Part shown: in pieces, positions 1-10,816 of the stretch
Position numbering within the stretch: the first letter of the stretch is position 1
Layout: every line of letters begins with the position of its first letter
DNA from: Ichthyophis bannanicus
Taxonomy: Eukaryota; Chordata; Amphibia; Gymnophiona; Ichthyophiidae
Assembly (NCBI GenBank): GCA_033557465.1
Contig: CM066043.1
Span: 75,050,662 to 75,114,661 of the forward strand
Direction: 5' to 3'
Length of the DNA stretch: 64,000 nt
Position numbers and translations under genes: made by a program
Notes under the pieces: model-generated
Database searches by the model: none
Told to the model about the DNA's origin: nothing
Seen by the model: only the letters and a program-made list of their open reading frames with translations

Positions 1-240
1 TCTGCCGGGTGGGTACAGGGGGGCCCCGCGGCACGCTCGATTCTGCCGCGGCGGCCCCGACAACGGCAGCAGACAGGGTTGTTGGTTTTTTTTCGATGGC
101 GGACCTTCCCGCGTGCCAGCTGCAAGGCCTTCGCGTGCCACAGCTGGCACGCGTGCCATAGGTTCGCCATCGCTGTTCTAGGCTGTTCACACTTTTTCAT
201 CGCAATTCATGTTAGCTCGTCATTCCTCAACCGTTATGTT

Positions 241-1904
241 ATGGCTCCGCGAAAGTGTATTAATTCGCCAGACAGTTTCTGTTTCATCTGTGGTGAATAT
301 ACAGTGTTGAAGCAACAGCAGAATATTACAGACTTTGTGAAAAAAGTATACTTTGCATACTTTGGACTAAAAATTGAAGATCAAGATAAAGTCTGGGCGC
401 CTCATAAAGTGTGCAAACGGTGTGTTGAGGACCTCCGAAACTGGTTCAAGGGTAAGAAAAAATCTTTACATTATGGGATTCCTATGGTATGGCGAGAGCA
501 AAAGAACCATAGTGACGACTGTTATTTTTGTTCATGCGATGTGAAAGGGTTTAATTCCAAATGGAAGCATTCCATTTCATACCCCAATCTTCACTCGGCA
601 ATTCGTCGCATCCCCCATGGCACAGATATACCAGTACCCAAGCCCCCTGCTACCTTGGAAGAGATACCTAGCTCCGAAGAAGGTGAAGTCATACCTGAAC
701 CAAATGACGAATCAAGTTCTGACTTTGAAGATGATACAAGACCAAAATTGTTTTCTCAGGAGGAGATGAATGATTTGGTAAGAGACTTGAATCTTCCTAA
801 AGATGCCGCTGAGTTACTCGGATCAAGGCTGAAAAGCAGGAATTTATTGTTGCCAGGAGTGTCATCTTCATGGTTCAGACATCGTGAAAAGGAGTTCGTT
901 CCTTATTTCGCCCAGGAAGACAAGTTGGTTTATTGCATCGATGTCGAAGGTCTGATGGGTCAATTTAAAATCCAATATGATTCAGAGCAATGGCGTCTTT
1001 TTATAGATTCTTCAAAAAGAAGTCTCAAAGCAGTTTTACTCCACAATGGTTTTTACGCTTCCATACCTGTAGGTCATTCCGTACACTTGAAGGAAACCTA
1101 CGAGAACTTGGAATTGGTTCTTCGTAAACTTGGCAAGTGTGTGGGGACTTGAAGGTCTTGTGCATGCTGCTCGGGCAACAAGCTGGGTATACCAAATATC
1201 TCTGTTTTCTGTGTCTATGGGACAGTCGAAACCGACAAAATCACTGGACCAAGAAGAGTTGGCAGCCGAGGGTGCTAACAGTCAGTGAAAAAAATGTCCT
1301 CCGAGAAACTTTGGTACCTTCCCATAAAGTTCTTCTACCACCTCTCCACATAAAATTGGGATTGATAAAGCAATTCGTAAAATCACTTCCAAGAGATGAA
1401 GAATGCTTCAAATACTTGGTCTCCAAGTTTCCAGGCCTGTCGGAGGCAAAATTGAAGGAAGGTGTGTTCGTCGGACCAGACATTAGAAGGCTTATAGTTG
1501 ATCAAGAGTTTGTCAATACCATCATGGATCCTCAAAAAGAAGAGTAGATTGCATTTAAAGAAGTCGTACAGAAATTTTTAGGCAATAACAAAGATCCTCA
1601 CTACAAAAAGATCGTCGGACGAATGCTGAAAGCATTTCAAGCTTTAGGTTGCCTGATGAGTTTGAAAGTGCATTTCCTCCACTCCCACCTTGACTACTTT
1701 CCTGAAAATTTGGGAGCTGTGAGTGAGGAACAAGGTGAACGATTCCACCAAGACATTAAAGAGATGGAAAGGAGATACCAGGGAAAATGGAGCATTACAA
1801 TGATGGCAGACTACTGTTGGATGCTTCAGAGAGACATTCCAGATGCTACTCACAAGCGTAAATGCACCAAGAGGAGCCTCACAAGGAAGAAGAATCGAGT
1901 TTAG
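241..1904 (+). pseudogene. Decayed transposon-like ORF, uncharacterised widespread animal family
   Basis: The open frame begins upstream (from 79), but the ATG at 241, starting MAPRKCINSPDSFCFICGEY, is the start I recognise for this family. The N-terminus has paired cysteines (CFIC, then VCKRC about 45 residues later, then CYFC), like a zinc-binding ZAD-type module. An acidic stretch and a conserved body follow, with LFIDSSKRSLKAVLLHNG, then GQQAGYTKYLCFLCLWDSR, PPLHIKLGL, FPENLGAVSEEQGERFHQD and a basic tail. I recall near-identical multi-copy predicted proteins from many invertebrates and some vertebrates, but no assigned function, so it is probably part of an unclassified mobile element. 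This copy is dead. There is a deletion with frameshift near 1130-1140, where the frame changes just before CGDLK, and an in-frame TAG at 1545-1547. Confidence is high for a repeat family and low for any biochemical role. Confidence 0.72.
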
Positions 1905-1958
1905 TGTGTGTATGTGAGCTCATTTCAGTTCAAAAAAGGATTTTCATGAAAATATTGT

Positions 1959-1964
1959 AATAAA
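1959..1964 (+). terminator. Possible polyadenylation signal AATAAA after the transposon-like ORF
   Basis: An AATAAA hexamer lies 55 bases after the ORF stop in AT-rich sequence. It fits the end of the transposon-like transcript, but the hexamer is common by chance in such sequence. Confidence 0.35.
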
Positions 1965-2235
1965 ACTTTAATTTTATGTCTATTTCCATTTATTTTGAGG
2001 TATTGCCTTATTTAACATAGTTACCTAAATTGTCAGGAAACGTGATGTCCTATGACAAAATGGAGGTCATTTTCGGATTCAGCGCACCAAAAAACATAAA
2101 GATTACGTGGAATAACCAAAACAGCTCTCGAAAAAATTTTTTTTGCAGACCTGTGTTATGTATTCATTTTGGAACTCAGTCTCTATAGATAGGCGAGTAA
2201 TAAATTTGGAAAAATAAGATAAATACTCGGCTCTT
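1965..2235. other. AT-rich 3' flank of the transposon-like ORF
   Basis: No ORF or repeat signature stands out. It probably includes the element's 3' untranslated part. The left end is at or beyond the window edge, so terminal repeats cannot be paired. Confidence 0.3.
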
Positions 2236-2598
2236 TCCCAATAGAGTGGTCCTTCAGACCCAAGCTAAGTTCCTGCTTAGAATGGTCCCCAAGTTTCATT
2301 TAATCATGCTGCAAAAACCCCTCGAGCAAAGCAGAGAAAACCTGATACTTATCAGACTGCAAGCGAGCACTCCTATTTGCATGAGAGCATTTTCACTTGT
2401 TCATATTCTTTAACCCAAACAACCTGGGTGTTTGGGTTGCAAAATATACTTTATCCAACTGTATATGGGACTGCATGGACTTCTGCTATAAGGAAGCACA
2501 TCTCACTTGCATTAGACTGTGGGTCACATCATTTGAGTAATTGCAGTATCCATCACCTTGGTAGTCGACCTTTGCAAAGCAGCCACATGGTTTTTTAT

Positions 2599-2882
2599 AT
2601 ATACTATAAATATATATATACACACACACACATATGGTGGCCCAAAAAAAGTGAGAACATTTCATAGCATAGAAGTTATTTAAAAATTCAAAAAGACAGA
2701 TGTAAACGATTGAGAAATTTTAAAAAGAAAATGGCGACCGGAAATTGTCGAAATAAAGACGTTATATAGCTAAAAAAGGTAAATAAGTAAACTATTTAAG
2801 CTTTTGATTTATGAGATGTTCTCACTTTTTTTGGGCCACCCTGTGTGCGTGTGTGTGTGTGTATGTAGATATATATATGCAT
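2599..2882. repeat. Mirrored (TA)n/(CA)n microsatellites on both sides of a MITE
   Basis: The left flank (about 2599-2635) reads TA repeats then CA repeats. The right flank (about 2841-2882) reads GT repeats then TA-rich repeats. The two flanks are reverse complements in composition, so they extend the MITE's terminal inverted repeat into a longer imperfect palindrome. Confidence 0.75.
2636..2840. mobile_element. Non-autonomous mariner-like MITE with perfect 25-bp terminal inverted repeats
   Basis: The left end, GGTGGCCCAAAAAAAGTGAG and onward (2636-2660), is the exact reverse complement of 2816-2840. The 205-bp body is AT-rich and non-coding. The terminal sequence resembles mariner/Tc1 ends. 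A TA duplication is suggested on the left (CATA just outside) but is not clean on the right, so the superfamily call is tentative. The perfect repeats point to a younger age than the DIRS relic it sits in. Confidence 0.85.
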
Positions 2883-3155
2883 GCATTCGCCAGGCACTAC
2901 TGCGTAGACTCTGCCTCCAGACTAGGTAGTGCCTTTGGAGAATCAGTCCTCCGGAATCTTTTTGCTAGACTCTTTGAACACCTGCAATGGCAGCCTCCTA
3001 ACCCTTGTTGCCTTTACATTCATCTGAGAAACTAAATAGGCACTGCTATAAGTGTGTCAGCATTTCCCTTCCTGTTGATGGAGAAAGCAAAGTTGCTCAT
3101 CTGAAATGGGGTCCTCCGTAGTCAGCAGGGAAATGCTGCCACACTTCATCCTGCC

Positions 3156-4009
3156 TTATCCCCCTTGCCTCCACAGCCAGTGCTACAATTAACTGTATAC
3201 TAACTGAAGAGCTGACACTGGTATAGCCCATGTGAGAAACCCTGTCTGCAACGCATTAAAGGTTTGAAAACTATCAAGGGGAAGAACCCTGCTGGATGAG
3301 CTCCATTCAAAGATGTCACCAGAAGTGTGACTGCATTCTTCTGTTGTCTGTGGGTAACCCCCGTTACAGATCAAAAAAAATATTTTTTGCTAATTCTCTT
3401 GCAGTCTGTTGCTTTAATCTGTTGTTTTAATAAGTTAAGTTCCATCACACCCTGATTATGTTCCATGTACAATTAAAATAAAATAATCTGAGCAGGAGTT
3501 GAGTTGCTATAGCATATAAGGGGATGGCACCGCTGCTTTGTATCCTCTTGTCACTTTATCAACTCTAATGCAAACTGTTCACATAGGACTGAAATGCTAC
3601 CCTGCCCAACTGAAGCATTTGCAAGATGTTGCTACCTTGCTTCTCCTGCCCCACTCAGCTGCAAAAATTAAATGCTTTTGTGCTAAATTTGTCTTGTTGG
3701 AATGAGGTGGTGTAGAGCTGTGTTCTGCGGTGTCAGTATTAAAACCACTTCCTGTTTTTCAGACAGTAATAGAAAATGTAATGTACCAAATAGAATTTTA
3801 TATTCAAAGGTCCAACTTACCAACTATCCACAGTCACAGGGCCATATTCTCCAAGAAGGGAGCAGAAATGGGAATATATGTGGTCCATTGAATGCTACAT
3901 AAAGGAAGGACTGCATCTTGGAGTTGTCTTAAGTACAAAGGATTTAGATTAATAAAGCTGCTCATTGACCTTCCAAGTGCTCTAGACACACAGAAACATG
4001 ACAGCAGGA
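3156..4009. other. Non-coding sequence upstream of CSK first coding exon
   Basis: No coding potential, RNA gene or repeat family is recognised. It lies upstream of, or within, the 5' region of CSK. A non-coding 5' UTR exon could be present but cannot be identified by eye. Confidence 0.4.
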
Positions 4010-4275
4010 AAAAGACCATAGTAGTCTTCCATAGTAGTCTTCCCTTCCTTATCAACTACTATAGTCCCCTTTTAGTTTTTCTTTACAGCTCTCCTGTATT
4101 TGTCCCATGCTTTCTTGAATTCAGATACTGTCCTTGTCTCTACTGCCTCCACTGGAAGACTATTCCATGCATCTACCACTCTTATTGTAAAGAAATATTT
4201 CTGCGTATTATTCCTGAGTTTATACATTGTATTGTTGAGTCTGTTATTCTCACATCCCTGTGTACTCTGATATTA
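4010..4275 (-). mobile_element. CR1-type LINE 3' end fragment, reverse orientation
   Basis: The reverse complement reads like the 3' end of the CR1 relic at 14.40-14.60 kb, with shared words for the AAGAAAGCATGGGACAA segment and the KYFF.E..V.DAW-type coding tail. It is 5'-truncated, as is usual for CR1, and non-functional. Confidence 0.75.
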
Positions 4276-4521
4276 GTAGCTAAGAATATGTTCTGATTTA
4301 ATTTTTAAATACTTCTATAGGAGATGTCTGAAGTCTTAGAATAAACCATCCCCCGGTTCCATCATCTGTATTGTAAAGAGCTAGAGGTTCCCTTGATTTC
4401 GATATCAATGCATTCCTGTTAGAGTATAATGTTTGGGCCCCAGTGCAGAAAGTTGGTTCTCTAATGAATTTGCTTGTGTTCTTCACTAGGTCTGATGTTC
4501 CCAAGTGGTGTAATCTTCCAG

Positions 4522-4566
4522 CGATATTCTGCATCCTTGTAACCTTTCACCATGTCTACGGTACAG
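4522..4566 (+). CDS. CSK: CSK first coding exon (MSTVQ), partial gene
   Basis: The ATG at 4552-4554 follows TCACC, a fair Kozak context. It encodes MSTVQ and runs straight into a consensus donor, GTAAGG, at 4567. CSK orthologues start with five residues of the form MS(A/G)xQ in a separate exon that ends in phase 0 before (A)xWPSGTEC. The downstream exon at 39326 resumes in exactly that phase. A polypyrimidine-AG acceptor at 4520-4521 would make 4522-4551 5' UTR, although an alternative acceptor lies near 4490. CSK is a cytoplasmic tyrosine kinase that phosphorylates the inhibitory C-terminal tyrosine of Src-family kinases. The very short coding part makes this inference, but phase, donor, start context and position all agree. 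Confidence 0.72.
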
Positions 4567-5535
4567 GTAAGGCCTCTGGACAGCAGCCCCCATCTGCATT
4601 ACTCAGCTTTGGGTTAAACTCATTCCCTTCATCAGAGCATTCAGAATTCTGGAGAAACATGCCTTGAATCACTTCCACCCTCAGCTGTTGATCAGATCTC
4701 TGTTTAAAAAAAAAAAAAGCTTCATCCTGCATATACTGTGCTATATATCAGAATTACACAGAGCAAAAAGCAGTATCCCATCCCTTTCTGTTGCATACTA
4801 GTACTGCTAAATCAGTGTCTGCTTTCCTGAACTCCTGCGTACATCTAGGTTGCCAATATTTGATGTCATGCTGACAACATAGCCAGCATGAGCCGATCGG
4901 CTCCAGTTGAGAATGAGATATGTGACTTCCTAACATGATTGGAAATTGAGAGGGATCACAGATGAAACAGTTTAAAGAATTTTTAACATACTCAAGTTAA
5001 GTTCTCTTTTTAGCCTACATTTCATTTGATAACTGAAAGCAGTGAACATCATTAAAAAAAAAAAGTACATAAAGAGATAGTTTCATATCAGAGTGCCTTT
5101 GTAAAATGTACAAAAATGCCTGTGTTTTAAAGACTCGCACATAAAAATTTCCAGAGAAAGAGGCAGGAATCAGATCACATAATCAGAGCCAACTCGTCTA
5201 TTAAATCCAAAAGAACCTTAGAAGTATAAAATTTTTTATTGGACTCCCTACTACACATGATCTACCAGTATATTCCTGATGGCCTATGTATTGGTGGTCC
5301 TTTTTATTATCAGACATAGAAATGATTTAAAATAATCCCTACACTCAAAGCAGCATACAGAAAAAGAATATATTCAGATATGCTGTAGGGATGAATAGGT
5401 CACCAATCCTCAATACACAAACCATCAGTTTTAATAGGGAACTATTGCCCCTAGGAACACCTGGATGCTTTTTTACATGTATATACTTGCACTCAATTTT
5501 GTAAGAACCATTTTCCATGTGTAAAACATGCTTCC
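4567..5535. other. Intron 1 start, no recognised feature
   Basis: AT-rich non-coding sequence with short A runs (4700s, 5055). No repeat family or conserved ORF is recognised. Confidence 0.4.
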
Positions 5536-8500
5536 ATATCACCCAATCAGACCAGTCCGAACTGAAAATTTCTGAAGATGTTTATAAGCCTAGTTGGAGT
5601 ATTTGTCTGCCAGTTGAGCAGTCTGGGGGAGTCCCTGTACCTTGACTGGGTCTGTCCTATTGCATCAGAGGTCATCTGAAGGAGTCCAGGTTCATCTAAC
5701 TGCCCTTGCTAATTGCTGCTGTTTCTGTTCTGATTTTTTTCTCCCTATCCCCCTCCTCCTCCATTCTGGCTCCATAGAGAACTTGAGAGATTGGTCTTGC
5801 ATCAGCAAGGGTCACCTGATCCCTCAGGAGGCTGGGACCTTCCTTCCCCCCCATGTTTGTGCTTTTACTGCATATGACCTACTGTATGTGGCAAGGTCAG
5901 TTATCCTCTTACACCTGTGATTTGCTGAGCTTTGGGGGTCCTTTCACAGTCCCCTAAGGAGCCTGGATCTACTAAGAAACCACAGTTAGATGCCCAGGAA
6001 GATTGGGAAGCATGGTTGGTGGTCTCAGTGGTGAGGTGCAACTTATAAAGTTTATCCAGTCTGGGTGACCAGACCGGGGAGGGTCCACAAAGGCTGGAGG
6101 TCTCTGGGGATCCTATTTTAGGGGGTTGCATATGCCCACAAAGTCCTTATCCCCCTTCACCCAAACAATCAGGTTTTTCATATCTGCAGAGTGGGATGCT
6201 CCGGCCAAAGAGTGGGAAGGGTCATGGGGAAGTCGTACCTCCAACCCTTCAAGAGAAGTGAAAGATGCACAGGATTGGATGACAAGCCTTATTGAAGCAA
6301 GCTTTTGAAGATGTGGAACTGGGACTACTGGTGGCAGTCTACAGTTAGCTATGGGTGTCATTGTGGAAACCCTATTTGTGCTTTGGATATCTGAAACCGG
6401 GCATAGAGACATACAAAGCACAGAGACGTCTCCAGAGTCATTTTAGAAGCTGAGTCTCTGGATGTTCCCAGCCTGAGGATGTCCAAGTCTGAACGGGCAA
6501 GATTGAAAAACATGATTGGGTACAGCAGCACCTCTCTTGGAGCCCTTCTGAGGATGGTTTGATAGAACCCAAAGAGGTTTCGCAGCTGGAGGCTTGTTTA
6601 ACTTACATGGCCAATACTCTGCAATCTAATCAGAACCTCCAGAAGAAGTATGGCAGTAGCAGTGTTTGCCAGGAGGCTTATGTGGCTGTAGAATGGGTAG
6701 AAGACATGACTTTGAAGACCTCTACTTTGGAGAAGACTTTGATAAGTTAGTGAAGGATATGAGTGAAACTATGCCACAAAGATGCCAAAGGATAGACCCA
6801 GAGGAGGGTCAAGGCCCAGTCAGGACAAGGCCAGATTCTGGGATGCAGGATGTGATTGCCCAGATGGAAGGGATCTCATCTTAATGGGCCTACATTCCTA
6901 GCAGGGGACAGTCCTTTCAGATTTGACAGGAAAGGTCTTGGTGTGGGAGGTGGTCCTAAAGTCCCTCAGAGGCCCTAGAGGTGCTCAATGATGGGCAGTG
7001 TCCCCTCCTTGGTTGAGCAAATAAAGGGTTAGTTGACAAAGTATCTTGAGGAGTAGCCCCAGATTGTCAGATCAATGGGTCCTCAATGTGTTAAGAAAAG
7101 GGAATGCTTTAGAGTTTTCTTGCCATATTACAGATTTCTTTGTTTCTCCCTGCTGGATCCTGAGCAAGAGATTAGCAATAGAGGCCACATTGAAGTGGCT
7201 CTTTCAAATGGGGACAATAGTTACAGTGCCAAAAGAAGTATGAGGCAAAGGCTGCTACGCCATCTATTTTATAGTATTGAAGAAAGATTCTGGAGCTGAA
7301 GTGCTTCAGTGTCCTCATTTCAGGATGCAGACTGTTTGGTCATTGTAGCTGTAAGGTAGGGGGAATTCTTAGCAGCCATATATTTCAAGGAAGCATACGT
7401 TCATATTCCTATTTGGAAGGAACATCAGAGCTACCTGAAATTTGTAGTGCTGAATTGGCACCATCAGTTCCAGACATTGCTCTTTGGCCTGTTGCTGGCT
7501 ATGTACACCAGGTGGCGGCTGTGGTGCCTCACAGAGAGGGTAAGTTGGACAACTGATTCCTTGGCATGAAGTCTGAGATGTAGAGTCAGGTGGCAATGGC
7601 TTAAGGGATGCAGTTACTATAGAGTCTTGATTGGGTTAACATCTTTGACAGGAGTAAATGGCAGCTTTCTCAGTCCTTGGAGAATCTTGAAGCCCACTAC
7701 AATATCAAGAGAGGGAAGATAATCAAGAAGAGGATGCACAAAATTAAGAACCAGGTGGTAGCTCTATTGGTGATAAGGTGCCTTGAGCATACAGCTAAAT
7801 GTAGGTGCTGCGGTCCATGATGATGGCAACGCTCAACTTAGTCCCATAGTCTTGAGCACATCTGAAGCAGTTGCAGAGGTCTTTCCTGGGGCAAAGGTTA
7901 ACAGGGAATTGGGGCTACAAAATCAGATTTCCCTGTCGCCTGAAGTCAAGTCGAGCCTGGCTTAGTGACTAAACTCCTGAAGCTTAGCAAAGGGTATAGA
8001 CTTGGAAAGTCCCCAGGTGTCATGACAATGGACACCAGCCATAGGGCCAGATGGCACAAGGCTGGTGGCCAGCATCCAAGGCTGGGGAGGCAATATATTG
8101 CCTGTAGATAAGAGCTATAACAAGGACTTTATAGGCTTTCAAGCTGCTGATTCAGAGAAAACAGTTTTTTTCTGGTATCGCCATAGGTGAGTAGTGTGTT
8201 AGTTGACAGGGAGGCATGTCCGTGACTCGGAGGCCAACTTATTGATCGACTCAGTGGAAGCTTATCTTCAGATGATTTTCAGCAGCCCATATTGTGGGAT
8301 CCCTGATTGTGCAGACAGATTGAGTCACCATTTCCTTGATCCCAGAGGATTGGGAGTTATTAGAGGAGGCCTTCTCTCTCATTTGAGTCAATTGGGGTAA
8401 GACTGTCATGGCTCTGATGGCCACACAATGTCTCTCCATTTCTTAAGTTGAATGAGAATGGGGTTTAGGCCAGGCTGGATGTGATAATGCAATAATGGCC

Positions 8501-9514
8501 GTTGCTCTGAGTGTCTGGTGTTTCCCTTGTGATTTAGCAGCAGCTGACTGGCTCAGGAGGCTGTGGTCAGACTTAAGGTGGGAGAGGGCCTGAGGCTGCC
8601 TCAAGAGTGGGGTCTCCTTGCATAACAGTTGATTCTATTGGGCAGCCCTTCTCCCTCCTATCATGTAGCTTGGCCTTTCAGAGGCCTTCAAGATGGAAGG
8701 GATACCCAGCCAAGGTTTTAACAACTCTTCTGTAATCAATAGAGCACTATGTCCTTGGTGAATACCAGAATCTGGAGGGTGTTCGAGGCCTGGTGTGGGG
8801 AGTAAGAAGTTTTTCTTTTTCAGTTCCCTCTATTTTGGCATTTCTGCAGAAAGGCCTAAAGAAGGGCTTGGCTGTGAGATGACTGAAGGTACAGGTGGCA
8901 GCACTGGTGTACTTTCAGGGTCATTTCAGGATGCTGTATTGGTGACTTACACCGCTATGCAATTCTTGAAGTTGGTAATGCATCTTCAGCCCTCACTGCA
9001 GAGATTGATCCCAGCTTGGGAACTTAATTTGTTCCTGCATGCATTGTCGTCTTTGTCTAAGCCACTACATTGAGCATATCTGAAGGATATTACTCTGAAG
9101 GTGACATTTCTAGTGGCGATTTATTAAACAAAATGGATTATGTAGCTTCAGATGCTGTCCTGTAGGGAATCCTTTCTTTGTTTTAGAGAAGTGAGAGTTC
9201 AGTTCATAGGGTTCCATCCTTTTTGCCTAAAGTGGTTTCAGCATTTCATATCAATCAGGTAGTCTGCCCACCATCCTTCGAGGAGGAGGATTGGGGGGAG
9301 AACTTTGGAGCTCTGCATCTCCTGGTTGTGCTTAGGGTTCTGATGCACTGTTTGGAAGTGACAAATTATTTTTGAAGGTCAGATCATTTGTTTTGGCCAT
9401 TCTTTAGATGTCCAAATAAGGGAAAGGCTGCATCTAAATCTACTATAACTTGATGACTCAAGGAGCAGATCTTAGCCTACATTTCTCATGGGAGATATGG
9501 CTCCTGGGGAACTG

Positions 9515-9900
9515 AAGGCTCGTACAGCTATTTATTTATTTATTTACTTATTTTACTAGTTGTTTTATATGCCACCCTATCTCAACGTGGTTTACAGGTA
9601 ACAATTTAAAGATAACTTGATGCTATGATGTTATGGTTTACATGGAACGAGGCAGTTTAACATAACATTTTAACTTTTTTTTAGTGCCATTAAGTCAGTG
9701 CTGATTCCTTGCGACCCAGCTGTCTCTGGGTGGTGTTGGCAATGTATCACCGAAAGTAGATTGCAAGGCCTTTTCTTTTGAGGTAATGGAGAGTAAAGTG
9801 ACTTATCCAAAGTCACAAGGAGTGCCAGTGGGAATCGAACCCTTGATCTTCTGGGTCCTAGGCAGTTGCTCTAGCCACCAGGTGGCTACTTCATTCAGTT
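9515..9900 (-). mobile_element. tRNA-derived SINE, reverse orientation (diverged)
   Basis: On + it starts with TATTTATTTATTTA and a CACCCTATCTCAACGTGGTT tail. It ends with the complement of a Pol III B-box-like word (GGGTTCGATTCCCACT) and a tRNA-like head. A CORE-like AAGTGACTTATCCAAAGTCAC segment lies between. It has a different internal section from the SINE copy next to it. Confidence 0.65.
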
Positions 9901-9902
9901 TA

Positions 9903-10155
9903 ATTAATTTATTTATTTAACATTTCTTATATACCGCCTTTCATGATAGCAAGGCGGTTTACATTGAACAAACTGAAATTACATTGAACAGGGCATTCTA
10001 ACTTGGAGATAACTATTTTACAGGGAACATGGGCAATGGAGGGTTAAGTGGCTTGCCCAAGACCACAAGGAGCCACCTGTGGGACTAGAAACCCCAGTCC
10101 TTCCGGCCTAAGGTTGCTGTCCTTTAGTGGGATTTGAACCCCTGACCTTCCAACT
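9903..10155 (-). mobile_element. CORE-SINE (L2-tailed), reverse orientation
   Basis: The reverse complement matches the intact SINE at 61916-62203 along its length. It shows the tRNA-like head with B box, the GGTCTTGGGCAAGCCACTTA core and the AATGTAAACCGC tail with AAATAAAT repeats. It is diverged and has small deletions. Confidence 0.8.
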
Positions 10156-10162
10156 TGACTCA

Positions 10163-10246
10163 GTTTCACTCAGTTTCATTAAGTTAAGTTGAGACATAAA
10201 GCTTCATTTATAATAAATGAAGCTTTATGTCTCAACTTAATGAAAC
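10163..10246. repeat. Near-perfect hairpin, about 40-bp arms
   Basis: The left arm, starting CAGTTTCATTAAGTTAAG, and the right arm, ending CTTAATGAAACTCAG, are reverse complements. The exception is one 5-base gap (TTAAC) in the right arm. The loop is only a few bases around TATAATA. Confidence 0.85.
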
Positions 10247-10249
10247 TCA

Positions 10250-10816
10250 GGGAATAATGGCATTAGCTTAATGCAGCTGCTTGGGGAGGAAGGGAGATTT
10301 CAGATGGGGTAAGATAGGTAGGGTGGTAGTCCAGCGGAGACTATCTCAGTTTGGTGTGATCCAGGGAAGAGGTACAGTAAGATGATGATCTTGGTAGGTC
10401 CTGTTGGAGTGATTAGGTTAGGTGCTCAAGTATTCAGTGAAGAGGTGGATTTTTAGTTTCTGGCAGAATTCATTGATGTACCCAGTACCTGCTTGTAGTG
10501 ATTGTAAACTGCTCTGATGCCCTTCGCCCTGGGTGGTATATCAAGAAATTGCATAAACATTGATGTCCTGTGTAGCATGGATGTTGTGAGGGAGTGCATG
10601 CCATAAGTTAGGGACGTAGAGGGAAAATGCTTTATTTGATGTGGATTGGGTACTTGTCCTGAGTGCGGGAAGGAATGGTAAGGGTAAATTGCATATTGTG
10701 CCGTCTTGGTCGATGCTTGGTGACTTGTGTATTAAGGGCTGCAGATAGTTTGATGAGAGGTTGTAAACAAAGAGCAGAAAGACTAGAGCCCAATGACTTT
10801 CTGGGAGAAGTTGCAC
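10250..10816 (-). mobile_element. L2-clade LINE 3' end, reverse orientation
   Basis: The minus-strand frame 10816-10541 translates to an L2 ORF2 C-terminus, with NKAFSLYVPNLWHALPHNI resembling the AFxFYAPxxWNALPP motif of the other L2 copies. The 3' UTR lies toward 10250. It is 5'-truncated and sits inside the DIRS relic. Confidence 0.72.

Larger units (their letters stand above)
2236..3155 (+). mobile_element. Old DIRS retrotransposon relic: recombinase 3' end and internal complementary region
   Basis: Decayed translation parallels the tyrosine recombinase C-terminus of the intact DIRS at 46.5-52.2 kb. Around 2425-2520 it gives a broken version of the GLPVSKRTLSIWVADCIS motif. At 2895-2980 it gives RHYCVDSASRLGSAFGESVL, followed by RNLF, against HYCLERESRRDSAFGQAVLR in the intact copy. 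Downstream, 3055-3150 matches the layout of the DIRS internal complementary region. A GGAGAAAGC..AGTTGCTCA core is shared with the intact element, and it is flanked by self-complementary words (GCATTTCCC / GGGAAATGC). A mariner-like MITE with mirrored microsatellites splits the relic at about 2600-2885. Frames are broken throughout. Confidence 0.7.
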
